Assembly (NCBI GenBank): GCA_965652425.1
Contig: CBFGVX010000066.1
Span: 1 to 18,107, forward strand
Direction of reading: 5' to 3'
Length of the DNA: 18,107 bases
From: JANSXG01 sp965652425
GTDB lineage: Bacteria; Planctomycetota; Phycisphaerae; Phycisphaerales; UBA1924
Positions 7,459-15,209 of the stretch are shown here, in pieces (the stretch's first letter is position 1; each line of letters opens with the position of its first letter). A program made the translations under genes and the position numbers. Under the pieces are notes generated by a model, which saw nothing but the letters and a program-made list of their open reading frames with translations, was not told the DNA's origin and searched no databases.

Positions 7459-8190
7459 ATGGCCCCAACCACGCCGATGTACCGCCGCGTCCTGCTCAAG
7501 CTCTCCGGAGAATCCGTCTCCGGCGAAGGCCAACTCGGCATCAACCCCCAGTCCCTGCGCGACACCGCCACCGCCATCGCCGCCGCCGCCCGATCCGGCG
7601 TCCACATCGCCGTCGTACCCGGTGGCGGCAACATCGTCCGCGGCTCCCAACTCGCCGACGCCGGCCTCATCTCCCGCGAAACCGCCGACCAGATGGGCAT
7701 GCTCGGCACCATCATCAACGGCCTCGCCCTCACCCACGCCATCGAGGAAGCCGGCACCCCCGCCACCCTCTTCAGCGCGGTCGAAGTCGACGAAATCGCC
7801 CGTGGCTACTCCACCGTCGAAGCCGAAACCGCCTTCGCCGACGGCCATGTCGTCGTGCTCGCCGCCGGAACCGGTCTGCCCTACTTCACCACCGACACCG
7901 GCTCCGCCCTCCGAGCCGCTCAGCTCGGCTGCCAGGCCATCCTCAAGGCCACCAAGGTCGACGGCGTCTACTCCGCCGACCCCAAGAAAGACCCCAAAGC
8001 CACCCGCTACACCACCCTCACCCTCGCCGAAGCCGTCTCCAAGAAGCTCCGTGTTGCCGATCTCACCGCCATGACCCTCTGCGAGGAGCACGGCATCGAC
8101 CTCGTCGTCTTCGACTTCAACCTCGAAGGCAGTCTCCGCAGGGTTCTCAGCGGCGATCCCGCCATCGGAACCCGCATTACCGCCGTCTGA
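7459..8190 (+). CDS. pyrH: UMP kinase
   Basis: A 243-residue UMP kinase of the amino-acid-kinase fold (E. coli PyrH is 241), which phosphorylates UMP to UDP with ATP in pyrimidine nucleotide synthesis; cytoplasmic hexamer. Seen motifs in order: LLKLSGES (about residues 12-19), VVPGGGNIVRG (about 55-65), ADQMGMLGTIINGLAL (about 75-90), FTTDTGSALRAAQLG (about 143-157), the ATKVDGVYSADPKKDP loop (about 165-180) that contacts ATP, and FNLEGSLRRVLSG near the end. The ATG at 7459 has GGAGA with 9 nt spacing; MYRRV at 7477 is a weaker alternative and a GTG at 7423 adds an unconserved N-terminus. pyrH and frr adjacent in this order is a common bacterial arrangement; the usual rpsB-tsf partners are not upstream here, where a divergent operon begins instead. 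Confidence 0.97.
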   Translation: MAPTTPMYRRVLLKLSGESVSGEGQLGINPQSLRDTATAIAAAARSGVHIAVVPGGGNIVRGSQLADAGLISRETADQMGMLGTIINGLALTHAIEEAGTPATLFSAVEVDEIARGYSTVEAETAFADGHVVVLAAGTGLPYFTTDTGSALRAAQLGCQAILKATKVDGVYSADPKKDPKATRYTTLTLAEAVSKKLRVADLTAMTLCEEHGIDLVVFDFNLEGSLRRVLSGDPAIGTRITAV

Positions 8191-8213
8191 TCTTGCCGCA
8201 GACCGCGCGACAA

Positions 8214-8250
8214 AGGGGCAAGGCACCCTCGATTGCCGTATCCTGCCCCT
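8214..8250 (+). other. Nested hairpin between pyrH and frr
   Basis: AGGGGCA (8214-8220) pairs perfectly with TGCCCCT (8244-8250), and inside it GGCA (8222-8225) pairs with TGCC (8234-8237). There is no T-run after it, so it is not a classical terminator. It could set the ratio of pyrH to frr or be a processing site. Confidence 0.5.
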
Positions 8251-8301
8251 CCCCACAACCCATTCAGGCCGCCGGACGCGGCCAGCGCAGGAGATACCCC
8301 C

Positions 8302-8868
8302 ATGACCCCCGAGAGCATCCTCAAAGACGCCCAGACCCAGATGAACAAGGCCGTCGACTACCTCCGCAGCGAGCTCAAGGGCATCCGCACCGGCCGTGCC
8401 TCCACCGCCATCGTCGAGTTCATCAAGGTCGACTATTACGGCTCCATGACCGACCTCAAGTCCCTCGCCGCCCTCAGCGTCCCCGAGGCCACCCAGATCG
8501 TCATCCAGCCCTTCGATCCCCAGTCCGTGGGAGAGATCAAGAAAGCCATCGAGAACGCCAATCTCGGCCTCAACCCCTCCGTCGACGGCAAGGTCATCCG
8601 CGTGAACATCCCCCCCCTCTCCGGCGACCGGCGCAAGCAGCTCATCGCCCAGGTCAAGAAGATGGGCGAGGAGTCCAAGGTCGCCTGCCGCAATGTCCGG
8701 CGCGATGCCAACAAGCACATCGACACCCTCGCCAAGGACAAGTCCGCCGCCATCCCCGAAGACACCATCAAGTCCCTCAAGGACGATGTCCAGGAAGTCC
8801 TCAAGAAGCACGAGACCGAGATCGATCAGGCCGTCGCATCCAAGACCGAAGACATCTCGCATGTCTGA
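8302..8868 (+). CDS. frr: Ribosome recycling factor
   Basis: A 188-residue ribosome recycling factor (E. coli RRF is 185), which with EF-G splits the post-termination ribosome into subunits. It has the RRF two-domain pattern. The three-helix bundle is formed by residues about 1-30 (ILKDAQTQMNKAVDYLRSEL) and 105-185, with GIRTGRAS (about 31-38) at the hinge side and PPLSGDRRKQLIAQVKKMGE (about 108-127) starting the second long helix. The beta domain lies between (VDYYGSMTDLKSLAALSVPE ... IQPFDPQSV). The ATG at 8302 is preceded by AGGAG with 8 nt spacing; the frame extends upstream only with unconserved Pro-rich sequence. It follows pyrH by 111 nt and is followed by a strong terminator, so the pair is probably one transcription unit. 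Confidence 0.97.
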   Translation: MTPESILKDAQTQMNKAVDYLRSELKGIRTGRASTAIVEFIKVDYYGSMTDLKSLAALSVPEATQIVIQPFDPQSVGEIKKAIENANLGLNPSVDGKVIRVNIPPLSGDRRKQLIAQVKKMGEESKVACRNVRRDANKHIDTLAKDKSAAIPEDTIKSLKDDVQEVLKKHETEIDQAVASKTEDISHV

Positions 8869-8893
8869 CCGTTGACTCATCCCTGCGTGACTG

Positions 8894-8916
8894 AGCCGGC
8901 CCCGTGCCGGCTTTTT
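8894..8916 (+). terminator. Rho-independent terminator after frr
   Basis: A perfect 7-bp stem, AGCCGGC (8894-8900) and GCCGGCT (8906-8912), with a 5-base loop, runs directly into a short T-run. It lies 25 bases after the frr stop and should end the pyrH-frr transcript. Confidence 0.9.
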
Positions 8917-8944
8917 CATGCGCCCCTCCCACGCCAAAAACAAA

Positions 8945-8976
8945 TCCCCCGGGCGGTGGTGGGTCCGCCCGGGGGA
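8945..8976 (-). terminator. Rho-independent terminator of the nrdJ transcript
   Basis: A perfect 12-bp stem (8945-8956 with 8965-8976, core CCCCCGGGCGG) with an 8-base loop. Read on the minus strand the stem is followed by ATTTGTTTTTGG, a T-rich tail, so it terminates transcription coming from nrdJ. It faces the frr terminator, insulating the two convergent units. It lies about 300 bases past the nrdJ stop. Confidence 0.85.
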
Positions 8977-9279
8977 CAGGCAAAGTGGAGGGTCGCTCAG
9001 TGCAGCCCGTTGCAGGCCACGGACCCTCCTCTGGTGGGTCTTTGAGTTGTCGTGCGCCTGAAACGGGAACCGGAGAATCGGGGCCGGGTCCGGTCGCGAG
9101 GGTCCATGGCGAAACTCGCCCTCCTCGCTCGTCACCGTGGCTGCCGGTCGGGCACGGGCATCCATCGTGCCCGACCTCGCGGAGGTTCCCTCCCCCGCGG
9201 CCACCTGGATGGCGTCCCCGATCTCTCCGGTCCCCGTCACAGCCGCGAAGCCGTCAACGCGCCGGGATCAGGCCCGCCA
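8977..9279 (-). other. Structured region between the nrdJ stop and its terminator
   Basis: No gene is supported in these 303 bases (antisense-style open frames cross it but resemble nothing). It is rich in inverted repeats. A long imperfect pair joins 9065-9083 with 9216-9235 (18 of 20 matching: GGGAACCGGAGAATCGGGG against GGGGACCGGAGAGATCGGGG). A perfect 10-bp hairpin lies at 9146-9176 (GGTCGGGCAC with GTGCCCGACC), and a smaller GACCC/GGGTC pair at 9022-9040. Together they would make a closed, branched fold in the nrdJ 3' untranslated region. This could be a separate small RNA or only a stabilising 3' end. Confidence 0.45.
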
Positions 9280-12200
9280 TCAGGAGCAGCCCATGCTGTT
9301 CCCGCAGTTCAGGCACTTGTAGCAGGTGCCGCTCCGAATGGTCACCGTGCCGCACACATCGCACGCCGGCGCATCCTCCTGACACTCGCTCAGCGCCGCC
9401 GACAGCGTCGACGACTGGCTCGAAACGCTCGCAGAGCTCCCGTCCGCACCGACGATCCGCGTCGAGGACGAGCTGAACGACGCCTTCACCTGCGTGACCT
9501 CGCGCTTGGCCTGGTGCACCGCCGTCGCCGGCACATCGCCGTCGTCGTCATCGCTGTCGGCAATGGCGAAGCCGCGACCGGCCGAACGCAGCGCCGGAGC
9601 CGCCGGCTTCACCTCTTCGCTCGTGCCGCCGCGATTCGGAGCGTTCGCCTCGCGGTAGCCCGGGATGAACTGCATGCCCATCCAGCGGAAGATGTAATCG
9701 ACCAGCGACTTCGCAAACGGGATGTCCCGGTTGGTCGTCATGCCCGCCGGCTCGAAACGCTGGTGCGTGAACTTCTTCACCAGCGACTCGATCGGCACGC
9801 CGTACTGCAGCGACACGCTCGTCGCCGTGCCGAGCGAGTCCATCAGGCCGCCGATGGTCGAGCCCTCCTTGGCCATCGTGATGAACAGCTCGCCCGGCTG
9901 GCCGTCCTCGTACAGGCCGACGGTCAGATAGCCCTCGTGACCGGCCACATTGAACTTGTGCGTCATCGAGTGGCGCGTGTCGGGCAGGCGGCGACGCATC
10001 GGGCGGTGCACGATCCGCTCCACAATCCGCTCGGCCACCGCCCGGTCGCCAGCCGCAGCCGCACCGACCGCCGCCGCGTGCTGCTCGGCGATCTCCTCGC
10101 GGGCCTCGGCCACCGAGTCCTCGTCCTCGTCGATCCCGGCGACCAGTTCGGCCTCCGCCTCGTCGGCCGACGACGACTGCGAGTCCTCATCGGCGTCCTC
10201 GGACTTGGTCGACAGCGGCTGACTCAGCTTGCAGCCGTCGCGGTACAGCGCGTTCGCCTTCAGGCCCAGTTCCCAGCTCAGGCGGTACGCGTCCTTGATG
10301 TCCTCGACGCTCGCGTCCGACGGCAGGTTGATCGTCTTGCTGATCGCGCCGGAGATGAACGGCTGGGCCGCCGCCATCATGCGGATGTGCCCGTTGGCGT
10401 GGATGTACCGCTGGCCGGTCTTGCCGCACTTGTTCGCACAGTCGAACACCGGCAGGTGCTCGTCCTTGAGGTGCGGGGCGCCCTCGATGGTCTGCGTGCC
10501 GCAGATCACCGTGCTCAGCGCGTCGATCTGCTGCTTCGTCAGGCCGATGTGCTTGAGCAGGTTGAACGACCAGTCGCCCTTGACCTCCTCGGGGTTCAGG
10601 CCCAGCCGCTCGAGCGCCTCGTCGCCCAGCGTCCACGCGCCGAACGCGTAGTGCAGGTCGAACACGCCCGGCAGCGCCTTCTCCACCTTGTCCAGATCCT
10701 CGTCGATCAGGCCCTTGGCCTTCAGGAAGTCCGCGAACGAGGCGTCGTGATCGGCCTTGCCGTCGGGTCCGGGCATCGGCACATCCAGGCGCAGCGTGCC
10801 GAGGATGTAGTCGATCATGTCCGAGATCTCGCCCTTGCCGTAGCCGAGCGCCTCCAGCGCGGGCTTCACCGACTGGTTCACGATCTTGAAGTACCCGCCG
10901 CCGGCCAGCTTCTTGAACTTCACCAGCGCGAAGTCCGGCTCCACACCCGTCGTGTCGCAGTCCATCAGCAGCCCGATCGTCCCCGTCGGCGCGATCACCG
11001 TCGTCTGGGCGTTCCGGTAGCCGTGCTTCTCGCCGATCGACACCGCGTCGTCCCACGCCGCCGTCGCGTGCTTCAGCAGCGACTTCGCGTTGCCGATCTG
11101 CACCGAACCGCTCTTGACCAGCTTGTGGTCGATCGGAACCGGACGGATCGTCAGGTTCTCCCAGTCGCTGCCGTCGCGGCTGACGCCGTGCGCCGCCCGC
11201 TTATGGTTGCGCATCACCCGCAGCATGTGCTTGCGGTTGCGGTCGAAGCCCTTGAACGGCCCGAGCTCCTTGGCCATCAGCGCCGACATGCGGTACGACC
11301 GCCCCGTCAGGATCGCCGTCAGGCAGCCGCACACCGCCCGCGCCTCGTCCGAGTCGTACGGGATGCCCGCCTGCATCAGCACCGCGCCGATGTTCGCGTA
11401 CCCAAGACCCAGCGTGCGGTACTCGTAGCTGAGCTGCGCGATCTCCTTCGAGGGGTACTGCGCCATCAGCACGCTGATCTCGAGCACCATCGTCCACAGA
11501 TCGATCGCGTGCTCGTACTTCTCGACATCGATCTCGCGCGTCTTCGGGTCGTAGAACTTCAAGAGGTTGAACGACGCCAGGTTGCACGCCGTGTTATCCA
11601 GGAACATGTACTCCGAGCACGGGTTGCTCGCGTTGATCCGACCGCCCGCCGGGCAGGTGTGCCACGCGTTGATCGTCGAGTCGTACTGCACGCCCGGGTC
11701 CGCGCACCGCCACGCCGCGTAGCCGATCTGCTCCCACAGGTCCCGCGCCTTCACGGTCTTGCACACCTCGCCGGTCGTGCGCGAGGTCATCGACCAGTCC
11801 GCATCGTCGTCGATCGCCGTGAAGAACTCATCGGGGATCCGCAGCGAGTTGTTCGCGTTCTGGCCCGAAACCGTGCCGTACGCCTCCCCGTTGTAGTCGT
11901 AGGTCAGCTTCAGACCCAGCTTCTCGGCCGTCTCGCGCAGGTCCTTGCGCACATGCTTCATCCCCTCGACCAGTGCGGCGACCTTGATCTCCTCGCGCAC
12001 CTTCCAGTTGATGAAGTCCTCGACATCCGGGTGGTCCATGTCCAGACACACCATCTTCGCCGCACGACGCGTCGTCCCGCCGCTCTTGATCGCCCCGGCT
12101 GCTCGGTCGCCGATCTTCAGCCAGCTCATCAGACCGCTGCTCTTGCCGCCGCCCGAGAGCTGCTCGTTCTCGCCGCGAAGGCGCGAGAAGTTCGTCCCCG

Positions 12201-12843
12201 TACCGGACCCGTACTTGAACAGACGCGCCTCGCGGGTCCACAGGTCCATGATCCCGCCGGGGTTCACCAGATCGTCCTCGACGCTCTGGATGAAGCAGGC
12301 GTGCGGCTGCGGGTGCGTGTACGCGTCCTCGCTCAGCTTCACCTCGCCCGTCGCCGGGTCGGGATAGTGATGCCCCTGGGCCGGGCCGTTGATGCCGTAC
12401 GCCCAGTTCAGCCCCGTGTTGAACCACTGCGGGCTGTTCGGCGCGCACATCTGGTGCACCAGCATGTACGCCAGCTCATCGTAGAACGCCTGCGCGTCGG
12501 CTTCGGTATCGAAGTACCCGTGCGTCGCGCCCCAGTGCCGCCAGCAACCCGCCAGACGGTGGATCACCTGCCGCGCGCTCCGCTCCGGACCGAGCACCGG
12601 CTTGCCGCTCTCGTCCTTCAGCGCCTTGCCGTCCGCATCCTTCTGCGGCACACCGGCCTTGCGGAAGTACTTGCTGACCATGATGTCCGTCGCGAGCTGC
12701 GACCAGCCGGTCGGCACCTCCGCATCGTTCATCTCAAAGACCACGCTGCCATCGGGATTCGAAATCCGCGACTGACGCTTCACCCACTCAGTGGTGGAGA
12801 AGGGGTCCTGGCCGGCTTTTGTAAACTTCCGTGTGATTTTCAT
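9280..12843 (-). CDS. nrdJ: Adenosylcobalamin-dependent (class II) ribonucleotide reductase
   Basis: A 1187-residue class II ribonucleotide reductase, which converts ribonucleotides to deoxyribonucleotides using a thiyl radical generated by adenosylcobalamin, without needing oxygen. Catalytic residues are visible: Cys409 in NPCSE (thiyl radical, with Asn407 and Glu411), and the redox pair Cys183 (HACFIQSV) and Cys420 (NTACNLASF). Also seen are PNSPQWFNTG (about 134-143) and the phosphate-binding APTGTIGLL loop (about 620). An acidic, Ala/Glu-rich linker at about 880-945 leads to the C-terminal domain, which ends in a Cys-rich tail (CDVCG ... CYKCLNCG), a zinc-ribbon-like or thiol-shuttling end as in long NrdJ proteins. 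The ATG at 12843 has AAGGAA about 11 nt upstream. The small pre-gene leader is too short for a cobalamin riboswitch. It is transcribed toward a terminator at 8945-8976. Confidence 0.97.
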   Translation of the reverse strand: MKITRKFTKAGQDPFSTTEWVKRQSRISNPDGSVVFEMNDAEVPTGWSQLATDIMVSKYFRKAGVPQKDADGKALKDESGKPVLGPERSARQVIHRLAGCWRHWGATHGYFDTEADAQAFYDELAYMLVHQMCAPNSPQWFNTGLNWAYGINGPAQGHHYPDPATGEVKLSEDAYTHPQPHACFIQSVEDDLVNPGGIMDLWTREARLFKYGSGTGTNFSRLRGENEQLSGGGKSSGLMSWLKIGDRAAGAIKSGGTTRRAAKMVCLDMDHPDVEDFINWKVREEIKVAALVEGMKHVRKDLRETAEKLGLKLTYDYNGEAYGTVSGQNANNSLRIPDEFFTAIDDDADWSMTSRTTGEVCKTVKARDLWEQIGYAAWRCADPGVQYDSTINAWHTCPAGGRINASNPCSEYMFLDNTACNLASFNLLKFYDPKTREIDVEKYEHAIDLWTMVLEISVLMAQYPSKEIAQLSYEYRTLGLGYANIGAVLMQAGIPYDSDEARAVCGCLTAILTGRSYRMSALMAKELGPFKGFDRNRKHMLRVMRNHKRAAHGVSRDGSDWENLTIRPVPIDHKLVKSGSVQIGNAKSLLKHATAAWDDAVSIGEKHGYRNAQTTVIAPTGTIGLLMDCDTTGVEPDFALVKFKKLAGGGYFKIVNQSVKPALEALGYGKGEISDMIDYILGTLRLDVPMPGPDGKADHDASFADFLKAKGLIDEDLDKVEKALPGVFDLHYAFGAWTLGDEALERLGLNPEEVKGDWSFNLLKHIGLTKQQIDALSTVICGTQTIEGAPHLKDEHLPVFDCANKCGKTGQRYIHANGHIRMMAAAQPFISGAISKTINLPSDASVEDIKDAYRLSWELGLKANALYRDGCKLSQPLSTKSEDADEDSQSSSADEAEAELVAGIDEDEDSVAEAREEIAEQHAAAVGAAAAGDRAVAERIVERIVHRPMRRRLPDTRHSMTHKFNVAGHEGYLTVGLYEDGQPGELFITMAKEGSTIGGLMDSLGTATSVSLQYGVPIESLVKKFTHQRFEPAGMTTNRDIPFAKSLVDYIFRWMGMQFIPGYREANAPNRGGTSEEVKPAAPALRSAGRGFAIADSDDDDGDVPATAVHQAKREVTQVKASFSSSSTRIVGADGSSASVSSQSSTLSAALSECQEDAPACDVCGTVTIRSGTCYKCLNCGNSMGCS

Positions 12844-12916
12844 GGCGACGGCGATTCCTTGTCAGATGTGAGGCGTCGGGGAGAAAGACGCGGAATGATG
12901 AGTACAGAAATAATTA

Positions 12917-12944
12917 GAAATATGGACTATGAAAAATGCTTCAA
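12917..12944 (-). promoter_or_regulatory. Candidate promoter of nrdJ
   Basis: On the minus strand, TTGAAG (12939-12944) and TATTTC (12917-12922) are 16 bases apart within the AT-rich stretch 12895-12960, about 75 bases before the nrdJ ATG. The leader also has a GCGTC/GACGC dyad (12873-12891). The match to a sigma-70-type promoter is partial. Confidence 0.35.
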
Positions 12945-12964
12945 TTTGTGGTGCTACAGTTCGG

Positions 12965-14197
12965 CTACGCGGCTGCACCTGTGTCGTGTACCCACAACCA
13001 ATCCTGGCCTATAGCCATTTGAATCAAGTTGTCTGACGATGTCGGCGCCATCCTATTGTACTTGTTGATCAAAGTGTTCATCCGACCGAGACCGGTTGAT
13101 GTAAGGGCGTAACTATTTACTCGATAAGGCAATCTGCGGGCGAAGCCTCCTGCACGAACACAGTCTTCAAGGTCATGCCTACGAATGTCTGGCGTGAGTG
13201 AAATTCCGAACTCACCTTCAACCAAGTCCGCCCACTCAGGAACGGATAGTTTCACCAGATCATTAGGCGATCGCATTTGCTCCTGATACAGGATGTAAAG
13301 AAACATTGCGGAGCGTGTATACCTATCAACTGGAACGCGATGTAGCGCATCCTTCAGGGATAGGATTTTCCCCGCCGCCCATCCAAACGAAGGCAGATAG
13401 TCTGCTGCCGGCCTGCCTCGCTGCATGAAGTCGGCTACAGTGAAGGCCGGTGGCGCGAATTTGCTGCTATTGACCGTCGAGCCACTGGGCATAAATGTGG
13501 CCGAAGTCAGGTCGAAGATTTGAAAATTGTACGAGTAATCGTCGTCGATCAATGCGTAGTAAAGCCGAACGCTGACGCTGGGAAAGGCTTTCGAAACAAG
13601 GCGGCGTGCGTGCAATAACGAATTCACCACTGCGGCAGAGATCTCGATGTTTCCTATTTCGCGAGAGGCCTTTGAGAACAAAGATCCGGCGACGGAAACG
13701 GAACCTCCGGACCGTGACTTAGTGACTCTGGAATATGGCTGTGCTTTCACCAGCGTAATTTGACGTGAATCAGGATTCCAGTGGACGACTTCTATGCGAT
13801 CATGCGAATCGCGAGTGCTCTGGTGAATGCTCTGGAGCACTACTTGGCCGATAGCTGACTCCTCGGCCAATCCGCTATCGTTGAGTTGAGAGATCAGCGG
13901 CGAGAAGAGTTTTTTGCCACGACGACCGATCAGTTGGGGTGCCACCAAAATGGACCGTCCTGCAGGGTCGATGTGCTGCATAATCCATGCCGCCTTCCGC
14001 TGGGACACATCCCTCGGGATCAACTCGGAGTCTCGCAAAGCCGCAAAATCATCAAATGATTTCGTGCTGCGCACAATTTTTCTTCGAACTCTTTGAAAGT
14101 CCAATACGGCGCTAGGTATCGCGTGGCCGAGTAGAGCCGCATTGCAGACAAGATTGAGACTCTTGTCGTGCTTTGTCCACTTGTCTTGTGTCAACAT
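12965..14197 (-). CDS. Unrecognised 410-residue protein, low-GC orphan between nrdJ and dcd
   Basis: An unbroken 410-codon frame starting MLTQDKWTKHDK. The ATG at 14197 has GAAAGG with 8 nt spacing, so I take it as real and expressed. I do not recognise the family. There is no signal peptide and no clear membrane helix, so it is probably cytoplasmic. The C-terminal part (about 310-390) reads like a winged-helix fold: a helix pair (SVPEWADLVEGEFG), a recognition-helix-like TPDIRRHDLEDCVRAGG and a wing-like NSYALTSTGLGRMNTLI. The N-terminal and middle parts (about 120-250) have alternating strands and no known motif. GC is about 45, 48 and 60% in three lines I counted, against about 62% or more in nrdJ. 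It lies 69 nt downstream of dcd and 121 nt upstream of the nrdJ ATG, between two deoxynucleotide genes. This suggests a later insertion. A DNA-binding or defence-type role is possible but not shown. Confidence 0.8.
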   Translation of the reverse strand: MLTQDKWTKHDKSLNLVCNAALLGHAIPSAVLDFQRVRRKIVRSTKSFDDFAALRDSELIPRDVSQRKAAWIMQHIDPAGRSILVAPQLIGRRGKKLFSPLISQLNDSGLAEESAIGQVVLQSIHQSTRDSHDRIEVVHWNPDSRQITLVKAQPYSRVTKSRSGGSVSVAGSLFSKASREIGNIEISAAVVNSLLHARRLVSKAFPSVSVRLYYALIDDDYSYNFQIFDLTSATFMPSGSTVNSSKFAPPAFTVADFMQRGRPAADYLPSFGWAAGKILSLKDALHRVPVDRYTRSAMFLYILYQEQMRSPNDLVKLSVPEWADLVEGEFGISLTPDIRRHDLEDCVRAGGFARRLPYRVNSYALTSTGLGRMNTLINKYNRMAPTSSDNLIQMAIGQDWLWVHDTGAAA

Positions 14198-14266
14198 TTA
14201 GATGGCCTTTCAAAGAATGTCATTTGAGTAGTACGTGCACACCTCCCTTGTAAGTAACGGAATTTG

Positions 14267-14839
14267 CTAATCCACCTTCGGCAGCGTCAACCCAAGCTGA
14301 TCCTGGTACTTGCCCGCCTTGTCCGCATAGCTGATCGCGCAGGTGCGGTCGCCTTTGAAGAACACGAACTGGGCGATCCCCTCGTTCGCGTACACCTTCG
14401 CCGGCAGCGGCGTCGTGTTGCTGATCTCGATCGTCACCTTGCCCCGCCACTCCGGCTCCAGCGGCGTGACATTCACGATCAGGCCGCACCGCGCGTAGGT
14501 GCTCTTGCCCACGCAGATCACCAGCACATCCCGCGGCACATCGATCGTCTCGACCGTTTCGCACAGCGCGAACGAGTTCGGCGGGATGATGATGTGGTCG
14601 GTCCCCTGCTCGGCGGTGTCCACCTCGACCATCAGGTCTTCGCTGAACGCCTTGGGGTCGACCACGGTGATGCCGCCGGTCCGGGGCGTCGGCGTGAAGA
14701 TCTTGAAGCGGGTCCCCACACGCACGTCGTACCCGTACGACGACACGCCGTAGGACACGCGCCCGGGGCGCTTCTCGTTGTCGGAGAACGGCTCGATGCC
14801 GATCAGTTCGCGGATCTGGGTGTCGCAGAGAACGGCCAT
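14267..14839 (-). CDS. dcd: dCTP deaminase
   Basis: A 190-residue dCTP deaminase of the trimeric dUTPase fold (E. coli Dcd is 193), turning dCTP into dUTP and ammonia as the source of dUMP for thymidylate. Seen: SSYGYDVRVG (about 33-42), GKSTYARCGLIVNVTP (about 111-126) with Ser113 and Arg117 in the place of E. coli Ser111 and Arg115, and KVTIEISNT (about 134-142) with Glu138 as the catalytic glutamate. The C-terminal GIAQFVFF strand is also present. A bifunctional deaminase/dUTPase cannot be excluded by eye. The ATG at 14837-14839 has AGGAG about 10 nt upstream. It is transcribed in the same direction as nrdJ, with the orphan gene between them. Confidence 0.95.
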   Translation of the reverse strand: MAVLCDTQIRELIGIEPFSDNEKRPGRVSYGVSSYGYDVRVGTRFKIFTPTPRTGGITVVDPKAFSEDLMVEVDTAEQGTDHIIIPPNSFALCETVETIDVPRDVLVICVGKSTYARCGLIVNVTPLEPEWRGKVTIEISNTTPLPAKVYANEGIAQFVFFKGDRTCAISYADKAGKYQDQLGLTLPKVD

Positions 14840-14999
14840 GCGCCTCGCACTCCTGTTGGGGCGCCCCCTCCACCACGGGGAGACGCCAAGCCACCTGCGT
14901 CCGAGAACCGCTCGCGCGATACACTCCCGACGCAGCCACCGCGCCCGGGCTAGACCATCGCCTTCCCCGCTGCCGCGGCACTCAGTTCAAGTTGTCCGG

Positions 15000-15036
15000 C
15001 ATCCCCAACGCTCGGGCCCACTCGCCCGAAGGGATG
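15000..15036. repeat. Two-part stem-loop in the dcd/helicase intergenic region
   Basis: CATCCC (15000-15005) pairs with GGGATG (15031-15036), and inside it TCGGGC (15012-15017) pairs with GCCCGA (15024-15029) around a 6-base loop. All 12 pairs are perfect, with a one-sided 6-base bulge. It lies about 160 bases upstream of the dcd start, in what would be dcd leader if transcription starts in the AT-rich island. Confidence 0.5.
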
Positions 15037-15130
15037 ACCACCGAGACGGATACTACCGCTAGATGATGTGTACTCAAGAGAAACTTCATCAAAATGCAGT
15101 GTCTTTTTGTCCTATTTCCAACAAGGATCT

Positions 15131-15157
15131 GCAAGTGCCGATAACCACAGCACTTGC
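15131..15157. repeat. 8-bp inverted repeat in the AT-rich island
   Basis: GCAAGTGC (15131-15138) and GCACTTGC (15150-15157) are perfect reverse complements separated by 11 bases. On the plus strand they are followed by GCGATTTTCAAATTTTC, with the word ATTTTCA occurring twice. It suits an operator site or a weak hairpin; the T-runs are too broken for a confident terminator. Confidence 0.5.
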
Positions 15158-15191
15158 GCGATTTTCAAATTTTCACGCCACACCACCCCTC

Positions 15192-15209
15192 GTGTGAACA
15201 AGTTGTCAC
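15192..15209. repeat. 18-bp imperfect palindrome upstream of the helicase gene
   Basis: GTG..AAC at 15192-15199 mirrors GTT..CAC at 15202-15209 (6 of 9 pairs match), overlapping the TTGTCA that could serve as a -35. Its position suggests a repressor site. The half-site spacing does not fit the known GAAC-N4-GTTC type of LexA box. Confidence 0.35.

Noticed and set aside
7306..9240. A 644-codon minus-strand open frame over pyrH and frr
   Set aside because: Crosses two certain genes and two terminators; the product is low-complexity.
12844..12964. A cobalamin riboswitch upstream of the B12-dependent reductase
   Set aside because: Only 121 bases separate nrdJ from the upstream gene, too short for the roughly 200-base element, and no conserved B12-box-like sequence is seen.
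9052..13014. A 1320-codon plus-strand open frame antisense to nrdJ
   Set aside because: Its product is Arg/His/Val-rich with no motif, and the opposite strand holds an intact class II reductase with all catalytic cysteines. Long antisense frames are expected in GC-rich genes.
12895..14266. Direct repeats marking an insertion around the orphan gene
   Set aside because: I compared the two flanks by eye and found no convincing repeat, tRNA end or transposase remnant.
14950..15098. A minus-strand frame of about 49 codons upstream of dcd (ends GKAMV)
   Set aside because: It reads plausibly, but there is no ATG, GTG or TTG in a good position and no ribosome site; only a CTG could start it.
15192..15209. 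A LexA (SOS) box upstream of the helicase
   Set aside because: GAAC and GTT are separated by two bases rather than four, and the E. coli-type CTGT-N8-ACAG is absent.
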